This document shows, piece by piece, positions 8,441 to 15,620 of a stretch of 64,000 bases of DNA. This DNA comes from Paracoccus sp. (in: a-proteobacteria) (lineage in GTDB: Bacteria > Pseudomonadota > Alphaproteobacteria > Rhodobacterales > Rhodobacteraceae): positions 25,068-89,067 of the forward strand of contig NZ_JAUNTW010000001.1 of assembly GCF_030538495.1 (NCBI RefSeq). Direction: 5' to 3'. A model generated the notes under the pieces. It did no database searches. It was not told where the DNA came from and worked only from the letters and a program-made list of their open reading frames with translations. The first letter of the stretch is position 1; the number at the start of each line of letters is the position of its first letter. The translations under genes and the position numbers were made by a program.

Positions 8441-9601
8441 TCAGCGCCCCATCAAACCAGGATTGAACACCCCCGCAGGGTCGAATGTCCGGCGCAGAGC
8501 GGCTGTCAGGGCGGAAACCCCGCTGGATTCGGGCGGGAAAACGGGGCCGACGGGCGCGGACCCCGGACGGACCAGCACCGCCGCCCCGGTCCCGGCGGCG
8601 CGTCGGACCGCTGCCGCGTCGCCGCTGCCCGAATACCAGATCAGCGCGCCGCCCCAATCCAATGAGGCTTCGCCGCCGAGGGGTTTCAACGCCTCGATCA
8701 CCACGGGCGCATCGGTCGGCTTGACCAGAATCCGCCACACGGCGTCACCCGTATCGGCAAAGTGGCGGACATCGCGCAGGTCGCGCCACAAAAGGCGGCT
8801 TTCGTCGTCGCGCGCGATGTCCATATTGCGCGGATCGAACAGGGCGCACAGGCGATCCCGGCGATAATCGGTTTGGCCTTTCAGCCCCTCGACCCGCAGC
8901 CAGACGGTGCCGTGATGGAAGGCCGCGCCGGACACGTCGAACGGGGTCGCCAGTGCGGTTGCGAAAATCTGAACGGCGGTTTCTGGCGATACGCCGGTGA
9001 ACACCAACGTCTGCTGGCTTTCGGCCACCGGCAGGGTTTTCACCGCGACTTCGGTCAACACCCCAAGCGTGCCGTAAGACCCGCAAATGAGCTTGCCAAG
9101 GTCCATGCCGGTGACGTTCTTCATCACCCGGCCCCCGTTCTTGAGGATGCGGCCGCGACCATCTACGAACCGCACGCCCAGCAGGTGATCGCGGCAGGCG
9201 CCGATCTGCACGCGGCGCGGCCCGGACACATTCGCCGCGACCAGCCCCCCGATCGTCGGCACCCCGCCGGACCCCAGCAGCACCCGATGATCCATCGGTT
9301 CGAATGCCAGTGCCTGCCCCTCGGCGGCGATCACGCGTTCGATGTCGTCCACCGGCGTGCCAGCCTTGGCGATCAGCGTCAGTTCGCCCGGCTCATAGGT
9401 CACGATCCCGCCCATTGCGCGCGTGGTCAGCGTGCTGTCGGCCACGATCCCGGCGCGACCGAGACGCGTTCCGCCCCCTGCGACACGCAGGGTCCGGGCC
9501 AGCCCGTGACATTCGGCAACCGCAGCGGCCAGTTCCTGTTCGTCCCGTGGGATAATCTCGCCGGGCGTTTGGGCGGTCGTCTGGTCGGTTGTCACGCGCA
9601 T
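8441..9601 (-). CDS. glcE: Glycolate oxidase FAD-binding subunit GlcE
   Basis: A 386-aa flavin-binding subunit of glycolate oxidase. A PCMH-type FAD domain is visible at 'RVAGGGTRLG' and 'GSGGVPTIGGLVAANVSGPRRVQIGACRDHLLGVRF', then 'GGRVMKNVTGMDLGKLICGSYGTLGVLTEV'. The C-terminus ends 'ALRRTFDPAGVFNPGLM', as usual for the family. Its ATG overlaps the glcD stop by 10 bp, and glcF follows with a 1-bp gap, so the three are one transcription unit. Confidence 0.95.
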   Translation of the reverse strand: MRVTTDQTTAQTPGEIIPRDEQELAAAVAECHGLARTLRVAGGGTRLGRAGIVADSTLTTRAMGGIVTYEPGELTLIAKAGTPVDDIERVIAAEGQALAFEPMDHRVLLGSGGVPTIGGLVAANVSGPRRVQIGACRDHLLGVRFVDGRGRILKNGGRVMKNVTGMDLGKLICGSYGTLGVLTEVAVKTLPVAESQQTLVFTGVSPETAVQIFATALATPFDVSGAAFHHGTVWLRVEGLKGQTDYRRDRLCALFDPRNMDIARDDESRLLWRDLRDVRHFADTGDAVWRILVKPTDAPVVIEALKPLGGEASLDWGGALIWYSGSGDAAAVRRAAGTGAAVLVRPGSAPVGPVFPPESSGVSALTAALRRTFDPAGVFNPGLMGR

Positions 9602-11049
9602 TTTGCGGCCTCCTCGCGATGCGGGCGGCTGGCCTCAAGCGGGAACACCTTTGCCGGGTTCAGCAGCCATCGGGGATCGAAGGCGTCCTTGATCTCCATC
9701 TGGATCGCCATATCTTCGGGGGTGTATTGCGCGCCCATCAGGTCGCGCTTTTCGATGCCGACCCCGTGTTCCCCGGTCAGGCAGCCGCCGACATCGACAC
9801 AGAGGCGCAGAATGTCGTTCCCGAACGCTTCGGCCCGTTCCAGATCACCCGGCTGGTTCGCGTTGAACAGGATCAGCGGATGCATGTTGCCATCCCCGGC
9901 ATGGAACACATTGGCGACCTCCAGCCCGTGTTCTTTGGACAGCTCACCGATCCGCCGCAGCGTATAGGGCAGTTTCGACACCGGCACCGTGCCGTCCAGA
10001 CAGAGGTAATCGCCAAGCCGACCCATCGCCCCAAAGGCCGATTTGCGCCCCTTCCAGATCGCCAGCGATTCATCGGCATTGCGGCTGCTGCGGAATTCAA
10101 CTGGGTTCAATTCGGCGGCAATGGACTTGATCCGTTCGATCTGGTCCAGAATTTCGTGTTCCGAGCCTTCAACCTCGACGATCAACACGGCCGCGCAATC
10201 GGGATAACCGGCCTTGGCGAACGCCTCGACCGCGCGCAGGCACACGTCGTCCATGTATTCGATCGCGACAGGCAGCACACCGGACCGGATGATCCGCGCC
10301 ACGCATTCGCCTGCGGTCTCGGCGCTGTCGAAACCGATCAGCATCGGACGCGCATCTTCGGGACGGGGCAGGATGCGCAGGGTCGCTTCGGTCACGATGG
10401 CAAGCTGACCTTCCGACCCGCAGATCAGACCCAGAAGATCAAGCCCCGCGCCCCCCAGATGCGGCCCGCCCAGTTCGACGATCTCACCCGTTGCCAGCAC
10501 CATGCGGACGCCCAGAAGGTTGTTCGTCGTAACGCCGTATTTCAGGCAATGCGCCCCGCCTGAATTCATCCCGATATTGCCCGCAATCGTGCAGGCAAGC
10601 TGCGACGACGGGTCGGGCGCATAGAAAAATCCGTGCGGTTCCAGCTCGGCGCTGACCGACAGATTGGTGACGCCGGTCTGAACCCGGATAAAGCGGTTCG
10701 CCGTGTCGATGTCCAGAAATTCGCGCAGCCGCATGGTGCCGATGACCACGCTGTCAGCCGTCGGCAGCGCCCCCCCGGCCAGCGACGTGCCCGCACCCCG
10801 AGGGATGACCGGCACGCGCAGATCGTGACAGATGCGCATGGCAGCCGCCACCTCTTCGGTCGTGCGCGGCAGCACGACGGCCAGCGGCGGGCATCGGTAG
10901 GCGGTCAGGGCGTCGCATTCATAGGCCCGCGTTTCTTCGGGGTCCGAAATCACCGCATCGGCGGGCAGTGCCGCGGTCAGGGCGGCGACGATTTCGGACT
11001 TGCGGGCGATGATCCCCGCATCGGGTGCGGGCATGGCAATCGTTGACAC
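9592..11049 (-). CDS. glcD: Glycolate oxidase catalytic subunit GlcD
   Basis: A 485-aa flavoprotein of the FAD-linked oxidase family that oxidises glycolate to glyoxylate. The PCMH domain shows 'PVIPRGAGTSLAGGALP' and 'DPSSQLACTIAGNIGMNSGGAHCLKYGVTTNNLLGV'. The C-terminal domain holds 'VFHAGDGNMHPLILFN' and 'LTGEHGVGIEKRDLM'. It begins with GTG at 11049, which is supported by AAGGAG six bases upstream. It is the first gene of glcDEF and divergent from a FadR-type regulator. Confidence 0.96.
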   Translation of the reverse strand: MSTIAMPAPDAGIIARKSEIVAALTAALPADAVISDPEETRAYECDALTAYRCPPLAVVLPRTTEEVAAAMRICHDLRVPVIPRGAGTSLAGGALPTADSVVIGTMRLREFLDIDTANRFIRVQTGVTNLSVSAELEPHGFFYAPDPSSQLACTIAGNIGMNSGGAHCLKYGVTTNNLLGVRMVLATGEIVELGGPHLGGAGLDLLGLICGSEGQLAIVTEATLRILPRPEDARPMLIGFDSAETAGECVARIIRSGVLPVAIEYMDDVCLRAVEAFAKAGYPDCAAVLIVEVEGSEHEILDQIERIKSIAAELNPVEFRSSRNADESLAIWKGRKSAFGAMGRLGDYLCLDGTVPVSKLPYTLRRIGELSKEHGLEVANVFHAGDGNMHPLILFNANQPGDLERAEAFGNDILRLCVDVGGCLTGEHGVGIEKRDLMGAQYTPEDMAIQMEIKDAFDPRWLLNPAKVFPLEASRPHREEAAKCA

Positions 11050-11149
11050 GGCTGTCTCCTTTCATGGGTCGGGGCGGGGCCATTCGACGCCCGGAAAAAC
11101 CGCCGACGATCATCGTTGTTCCAACGGCCCCAGACCGCGTATAGGTTTT

Positions 11150-11196
11150 GGTAAAATTACTTTACCGCATCAGTCAATCGGTAAATTTCTTTTCCG
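11150..11196. promoter_or_regulatory. Tandem operator-like repeats in the glcD promoter region
   Basis: A perfect inverted repeat GGTAAA-ATTAC-TTTACC (11150-11166) is followed, exactly 30 bp later, by a related copy beginning GGTAAATTTCTTTTCC (11180-11195). Both are followed by CGCAT. FadR-type GntR proteins bind sites of the TGGT-N-ACCA kind. The three-helical-turn spacing suggests a pair of sites on one face of the DNA in the glcD/regulator divergent region. Binding is inferred. Confidence 0.65.
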
Positions 11197-11263
11197 CATT
11201 GCAGCAGCGCCGCGCCGTGCCATAAGCTATTGGTTCACCCGATGACCGACCTATGTGCGAGAC

Positions 11264-12046
11264 ATGAGCGACAGCAAGCCGAACAAGCCCGGCCGGGCCG
11301 CCACGACCGTCATCACCCATATCGAGAGCCTGATTCTCGAAGGGTCGCTGCGACCGGGCGAACCCCTGCTGCCGGAACGCGAGCTGGCGGCACGGCTGAA
11401 TGTGTCGCGCCCGACGCTGCGTGACGCGCTGAAATCACTCGAAGAACGCGGCCTGCTGACCAGCAAGGAAGGCAAGGGGATGAAGGTTGCGCAAATCGGC
11501 GCGCAGAGCATCACCGACCCGCTGATCGCCATGCTTTCTGAACGTGGCGAAGTCGCCGACGACTATCTGGAATTCCGGGATGTGGTGGAAAGCTCGGCCG
11601 CGGCCATGGCCGCGCAGCGCGCGAATGAGCCGGAAATTCAGCGGATAAAAGACTGTGTTGCCCGGATTCAAAAGGCCCATACCGCAAACGATCCTGCGGC
11701 AGAAGCCGATGCGGACGCCGACCTGCACATCGCGATCTACGAAGCCAGCCATAATCTGGTCATCCTGCAAATCATGCGCGCGCTTTCGGGCAATCTTCGC
11801 ACGGATGTCCTTCACAATCGGCAGCGGCTGTTCACGATTCCCTATGTCCGAGACCTTCTGCGGGACCAGCACCTTGCCATAGCGCAAGCGATCATCGACA
11901 GACGACCCGGCGACGCACGGTCAGCCGCGCACGAACATCTCAGCTATCTCCGCAGGGCCACGCGGGAATTCCGTGAGGCGGAAGCAAAACTGGATATGTC
12001 GCTGCGGCGGCTGGACAGCGGCGGTCTAAGCGCCCTTAAGGGCTGA
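11264..12046 (+). CDS. FadR-type GntR regulator (GlcC-like)
   Basis: A 260-aa regulator with an N-terminal winged helix ('LILEGSLRPGEPLLPERELAARLNVSRPTLRDALKSLEERGLL', about 25-68) and an all-helical FCD effector domain with conserved acidic and histidine residues ('DLHIAIYEASHN', 'DQHLAIAQAIIDRRPGDARSAAHEHL'). Such domains bind small organic acids, often with a metal. It is divergent from glcDEF with two operator-like repeats between them, so a glycolate-responsive GlcC-like role is likely. The ATG at 11264 is preferred over a GTG three codons upstream. Confidence 0.9.
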   Translation: MSDSKPNKPGRAATTVITHIESLILEGSLRPGEPLLPERELAARLNVSRPTLRDALKSLEERGLLTSKEGKGMKVAQIGAQSITDPLIAMLSERGEVADDYLEFRDVVESSAAAMAAQRANEPEIQRIKDCVARIQKAHTANDPAAEADADADLHIAIYEASHNLVILQIMRALSGNLRTDVLHNRQRLFTIPYVRDLLRDQHLAIAQAIIDRRPGDARSAAHEHLSYLRRATREFREAEAKLDMSLRRLDSGGLSALKG

Positions 12047-12370
12047 GCCGGATGCCCTGCCCGCATGGACGCAGTCCCGTCCCCGGCCAATGGAAAATGT
12101 GACCCTGGCGCGCGGCTAAGCATCTTTGACGGTGACCATCTGACGCCGAACCTTACGGCGACGAAGCGGATCTTGCTGCAAAACCGCATGATCCCCGAAG
12201 GCAGTCGGCTTTTAAGCCGAACTGGCCCATGATCGACAATATATTTGAATCAACCCGCTGAATAATATGCGAAGGCCGCCCCCGCCTATCGCTTCAGAGC
12301 GGATAGCTGGTCAGCAGGCCGGACCAACACCACGCAAAAATGGCTATCACATTGATGATAATATGATTCT
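12047..12370. other. Intergenic stretch up to the island boundary
   Basis: No convincing gene is seen in these 324 bp. A hairpin with arms TCGGCTT and AAGCCGA and a TT loop (12205-12220) lacks a T-run and could weakly terminate the regulator upstream. The end of this stretch is the chromosomal flank that adjoined tRNA-Arg before island insertion. Confidence 0.6.
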
Positions 12371-12416
12371 TGGCGCACCCGAGAGGATTCGAACCTCTGG
12401 CCTCTGCCTTCGGAGG
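12371..12416. repeat. Left attachment site (partial tRNA-Arg copy)
   Basis: Forty-six bases are identical to 28561-28606. The copy holds the CCA end, T-arm and anticodon half of tRNA-Arg, then diverges (ATAA here, GCAG at the true tRNA). The identity stops in the anticodon loop, a usual crossover place for tyrosine recombinases. It is not a functional tRNA. Confidence 0.95.
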
Positions 12417-12510
12417 ATAATGGATGGTGCAGGTTTCGTTATGTTTCAACGACATATTAAATCGTCCTGTCATTTTTTGTTCACGCCTATAGCGAGTTTT
12501 AGCGGTCTGC

Positions 12511-12528
12511 ATCCGGATCGATCCGGAT
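12511..12528. terminator. Palindrome at the integrase 3' end
   Basis: ATCCGGATCGATCCGGAT is a perfect 18-bp palindrome that touches the stop codon of the integrase remnant (12528-12530). It can fold as an ATCCGG/CCGGAT stem. No T-run follows, so terminator function is uncertain. Confidence 0.35.
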
Positions 12529-13642
12529 CAAAACGCGTTAGCCGCCTCGCGCTGGAATTCGGGATGGTGATGATAATACCGACGGTAAAGTGTCTCTTCT
12601 GACATACCAAGAAAGGACGCAGCTGCGGCTGGCTTGACACCCTTCTGCATCAACCACGTCGCGCAGCTGTGGCGCAACAGGTGCGGGTAAGCACGGTCTG
12701 TGACGGTGAAGCGGCTTCCGATATCCGAGGCAGACCTATGCTGTTCAACCGCAAGATAAAGGCGCATCAACGACGCGAAAGCTGTTTTGATGTCTTTGAG
12801 CGGCGCTCCGCGGCTCGAAATTACGAAATCATCGTGCGGGAAACGGGCGCGTTGCCGACGGAGATACTTATGCAAGCGAGGCGGAATTGCGCCCGGCGGA
12901 CGTTCTTTTTTTGTTGAAATGCGATCCTGAGGATTCCAGTGGATGAAGCCCGCCTGCAGATCGACATCACGCCACCGCAGCGAAAGTAATGACTCTTTTC
13001 GTCGCCGGTAAGAAATCCAAGGATCAGAAACAGCTGTAGGTATTGCCTTGCACGCTTGACTTTCGGAGCAACTCGAATGAGCCGCAAAGCTTGAGTACAA
13101 GTAAAGTAAGGCACGTCAACCGGCACCTCACGCGGTCGGTGAACCGTCACCTGTCTGTTAATCAGCCCATCGTCATTAGCGACCTTGATAGCAGCGGACA
13201 GAACAGCAAGTTCACGACGAACAGTGTTCGGTGAAAGGGGGGCGCGCGCAGGCCTCTTGGCTGCATAAATGCTTTCGCGCTCTTCTCGATATCGGATGCA
13301 ACTGAGTTTATTGACTGCGGAAACCGGCTTGTTGCCCCAGTAGGGCGTCAGAGCCTTAAGCACATCGCTGATCCGTTCGGGCGCACTGACATCGGTGCGT
13401 TTGATTTTCTCATAGTAGCGAAGCACTTCGGCAATTTTGACGTCTTCGGCACGTCTGGCAACGGTCTGCCCAAGGTTCAGGAGCTTCCATTCTTCGAACT
13501 TTTCGCATGCAATGGCACGGTCCTTTGTACGCAGGCTTTTCTCTAGGCTGCCGCGCTCTTCATCTGTCCAATAGATATAATAGTTGCCGCTCTTCGGACG
13601 CTTGCGGTCACGCGCCAGCTTCGGCTCACCAACGACACCCAT
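12528..13642 (-). pseudogene. Frameshifted tyrosine integrase of the tRNA-Arg island
   Basis: Two overlapping frames together make one tyrosine recombinase of about 370 aa. The N-terminal part (13642 to about 13008) ends in sense at 'LFLILGFLTG'. The C-terminal part (about 13008 to 12528) resumes with 'RRKESLLSLRWRDVDL', then 'AYPHLLRHSCATWLMQKG' and 'ETLYRRYYHHHPEF' with the tyrosine. A single missing base in ACCGGCGACG (about 13003-13008) explains the break in the TG-R-R-K-E arginine box. All catalytic motifs survive across the two frames, so the lesion is recent or a sequencing error. The ATG at 13642 lies one base beyond the stop of the excisionase-like gene (TGAGATG), so they were coupled. 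Confidence 0.85.
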
Positions 13643-13643
13643 C

Positions 13644-13847
13644 TCACCCACCCAACTGATCGGACAGATATTTTTCCCAGGCACCAACAGGGATTTTGGG
13701 ATTACGTCTGCCTGGTGCTGTAAAGAAGTGTGCGAGCTTCCCCGACTTAATCAAAAACCGAACGTTGGAAACGGGAATGCCGACGCGATCCGCCATCTCC
13801 TTGGGCGTTTCAACCATAGATGCATGGCCCTGCGTATTTTCCTTCAT
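13644..13847 (-). CDS. Small excisionase-like DNA-binding protein
   Basis: A 67-aa protein with a helix-turn-helix of the excisionase/AlpA sort: 'TPKEMADRVGIPVSNVRFLIKSGKLAHFFTAPGRRNPKIPVGAWEKYL'. The ATG at 13847 has GGAG eight bases upstream; an upstream alternative at 13883 is less likely. It sits directly before the integrase, with TGAGATG coupling, the arrangement of a xis-int pair. A role in excision of the tRNA-Arg island is inferred from this position. Confidence 0.72.
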   Translation of the reverse strand: MKENTQGHASMVETPKEMADRVGIPVSNVRFLIKSGKLAHFFTAPGRRNPKIPVGAWEKYLSDQLGG

Positions 13848-13989
13848 AGTACTTGCTCCATCATTGTACGCGCCAGCACCCACACCTGTGATAGAGACAG
13901 ATTTCCTTGCTCACGAACGCGAGCAAAGGTATGCTGACGACGACGATTAAGTGCGAAAGACTACATTTCGCGACATTAATATACAAATA

Positions 13990-14003
13990 ACCACAATTGT
14001 GGT
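13990..14003. promoter_or_regulatory. Perfect 14-bp palindrome, likely XRE operator
   Basis: ACCACAATTGTGGT is a perfect palindrome 20 bp before the ATG of the XRE regulator, in the divergent spacer facing the excisionase gene. XRE repressors usually bind such dyads to control themselves and neighbours. The binding is inferred. Confidence 0.6.
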
Positions 14004-14023
14004 CGTTTCAACGGGTGTTTTTG

Positions 14024-14434
14024 ATGACTGATCCCGTAGGACTGGGCGACAGGATTGAAACCCTCCGCAAAGCGGCAGGCCTCTCGCAGGCTCAGTTTGC
14101 TGAGCAGCTGGGGATCAGTCGCAGCGCGTTCCAGTACTATGAGCGTGGCGAGCGAGACCTTCCTGCCCAACTCCTGCTCAAAATCTGCGAACTGTTCGAT
14201 GACGACGCGCACCGGCTTCTGACCGGGGGGCCGTCGCCGCTGCTGTTGTCACGTATTGATTATTTCGCTCACCTTCTCGACGCGCGGCTGGAGGATCTCG
14301 ACATCAGCATCACACCAGAAGCGCGCCAGAGGGTGTTAATGAAGGTTCTGAAAGATGATTTGCGCGCACATCCCAATCGTACGGAGAACGACGATGCGGA
14401 AGAAATGGACAGCCTTATCAGGATGGTAAGATGA
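14024..14434 (+). CDS. XRE-family helix-turn-helix regulator
   Basis: A 136-aa protein with an N-terminal Cro/CI helix-turn-helix: 'LGDRIETLRKAAGLSQAQFAEQLGISRSAFQYYERGERDLPAQLLLKICELF' (about 6-57). The C-terminal 75 residues are helical and unassigned. The ATG at 14024 is preferred over TTG at 13997. It overlaps the next gene by ATGA, so the two are coupled. A perfect palindrome upstream suggests self-regulation. It may be the repressor of island excision, since the xis-int unit is divergent; that role is inferred. Confidence 0.88.
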   Translation: MTDPVGLGDRIETLRKAAGLSQAQFAEQLGISRSAFQYYERGERDLPAQLLLKICELFDDDAHRLLTGGPSPLLLSRIDYFAHLLDARLEDLDISITPEARQRVLMKVLKDDLRAHPNRTENDDAEEMDSLIRMVR

Positions 14435-14781
14435 CGCAGGACGATCAAAAAACGCTTGGACGCGCGTTCCTGATGGTGGTCGAACCGAAAGACGTGATGG
14501 CCAAACAAGGCACACCGAAGCCGCTTCGCCCGCAGGCGCGACGCCTTGCCCGCGAGTTGGCCGGCCAGCGATTGCGCGAACGATATGTTGCCGCCAATGT
14601 ATGGGCGATGGTTGCAGCTATGTCGTGGCTGGCGGCGTATTTGGTGCCGTCGTCGTTTGCGCGTCTTGACGCGCAAACGATATGTTTTTGTTTTAACCTT
14701 GTGACTTTAGTGGCGTTGCTGCTCGCAATTTTTCGCGGCCTGACGATGGGCCGTGGCTTGACCATTCCCAACGCGATCTGA
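14431..14781 (+). CDS. Small membrane protein coupled to the XRE regulator
   Basis: A 116-aa protein I do not recognise. The first 55 residues are basic and soluble. Two hydrophobic segments follow ('VWAMVAAMSWLAAYLV', about 57-72, and 'FNLVTLVALLLAIFRGL', about 88-104), so it should sit in the inner membrane with two spans. Its ATG overlaps the stop of the XRE gene (ATGA). A regulator with a coupled membrane partner is seen in several phage and island modules; the job here is unknown. Confidence 0.7.
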   Translation: MTQDDQKTLGRAFLMVVEPKDVMAKQGTPKPLRPQARRLARELAGQRLRERYVAANVWAMVAAMSWLAAYLVPSSFARLDAQTICFCFNLVTLVALLLAIFRGLTMGRGLTIPNAI

Positions 14782-15174
14782 GCTACCCAGCCTGCTAAAT
14801 TGAAAGAACCCGCCGATGCCCACCCTACGCTGATTAACCCAGATGATAATTTGCATGCCGCGTCGCATGTGCCTTACCGCTTGCTGGAAGAGACGCCGGA
14901 ACTGGCTTTGGCAACTGAGATGAGGGGAATATGCTGGCCAAAGGGGTAGTGCGGGCAGCCGATTGAGGGTAGAGCGCTCGGCACAAGGTTGCGCGGCATA
15001 GTCGGAGGGCGATCAGCCCCACCGTAGCGGAAGCTTCAGTATGCTGTTCATGTCGGCCTTGGGAACAGGCTAAGGCATAGCTCTAAGTGTACGTAAAGCG
15101 TAGCTTTACAGGCAACGAACCGCCCTGTAGGCTGGGAACCGGCTCAAGGGGCGTTTCAACCGGATAGCGCAACG
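14782..15174. other. Leader region of the defence operon
   Basis: No gene is supported in these 393 bp; a 62-codon minus-strand frame lacks similarity. The right part holds an inverted repeat (15093-15109) 65 bp before the HigA-like gene. HigA genes usually follow a HigB toxin gene, but I see no HigB frame here. Confidence 0.6.
15093..15109. promoter_or_regulatory. Inverted repeat upstream of the HigA-like gene
   Basis: GTAAAGC-GTA-GCTTTAC is a perfect 7-bp dyad with a 3-bp centre, 65 bp before the HigA-like ATG. It is a natural operator candidate for that regulator and so for the whole defence operon. Binding is inferred. Confidence 0.6.
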
Positions 15175-15498
15175 ATGACGGATGACGATGACCTTCGGCT
15201 TAAGAAGCCTGCCCATCCGGGCGGATTCGTGAAGCATGAGGTGCTGCAACCGCTCGGCCTGTCCGTGACGGAATCGGCGGACGCCCTCGGCGTCACACGG
15301 CCCGCGCTGTCGGCGCTGTTGAACGAGCGGGCGCACCTGTCACCGGACATGGCGCTCCGGATCGAAAAGGCGTTCGGCGTCTCGATGGAGGCGCTGATGC
15401 GGATGCAGAACAGCTACGATATTGCTCAAGCCCGCAAACGGGCGGGAGAAATCAAGGTCGAGCGGTACACGGGCATGAATGCGAAGGGGCGGGCATGA
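15175..15498 (+). CDS. HigA-family regulator without toxin (orphan antitoxin)
   Basis: A 107-aa protein of the HigA/VapI antidote family: 'PAHPGGFVKHEVLQPLGLSVTESADALGVTRPALSALLNERAHLSPDMALRIEKAFGVSMEALMRMQNSYDIAQAR' (about 12-90), the full XRE-type fold. Normally it pairs with HigB encoded just upstream; none is visible. Instead it heads the restriction operon, overlapping the next short frame by ATGA. It may therefore act as a controller protein for the restriction genes, in the manner of C proteins. Family firm, controller role inferred. Confidence 0.88.
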   Translation: MTDDDDLRLKKPAHPGGFVKHEVLQPLGLSVTESADALGVTRPALSALLNERAHLSPDMALRIEKAFGVSMEALMRMQNSYDIAQARKRAGEIKVERYTGMNAKGRA

Positions 15499-15620
15499 CG
15501 GAACTGAGTTTCAAGGGCAAAGAGTTTCGCCACCATCTGGCAGCGCCCTTCTGCCCGCCCGTGTCCGATGAAGGTAGGTCTTTCGATCCGCAGCCCGATA
15601 TCAATAGAGCGGCGCGCTAA
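15495..15620 (+). CDS. 41-aa frame, probable remnant of a DNA methyltransferase N-terminus
   Basis: This short frame begins in the ATGA overlap with the HigA-like gene and ends in TAATG, overlapping the helicase start. Its first residues, 'MTELSFKGKEFRHHLAAPF', resemble the start of a known group of type III DNA methyltransferases ('..FKGKEF..NHHL.VPFRPL'). The rest of that enzyme is absent. It could be a decayed methyltransferase replaced by the helicase-DUF4391-Mod-Res set, or a leader peptide kept for coupling. The similarity is from memory and short, so confidence is modest. Confidence 0.5.
   Translation: MTELSFKGKEFRHHLAAPFCPPVSDEGRSFDPQPDINRAAR

Noticed and set aside
12371..12416. A second tRNA-Arg gene
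   Set aside because: Only the 3' half is present; after the anticodon the sequence diverges, so it is an attachment-site remnant.
14834..15022. 62-codon minus-strand frame before the HigA-like gene
   Set aside because: No similarity to HigB or to any family; composition is that of non-coding DNA.
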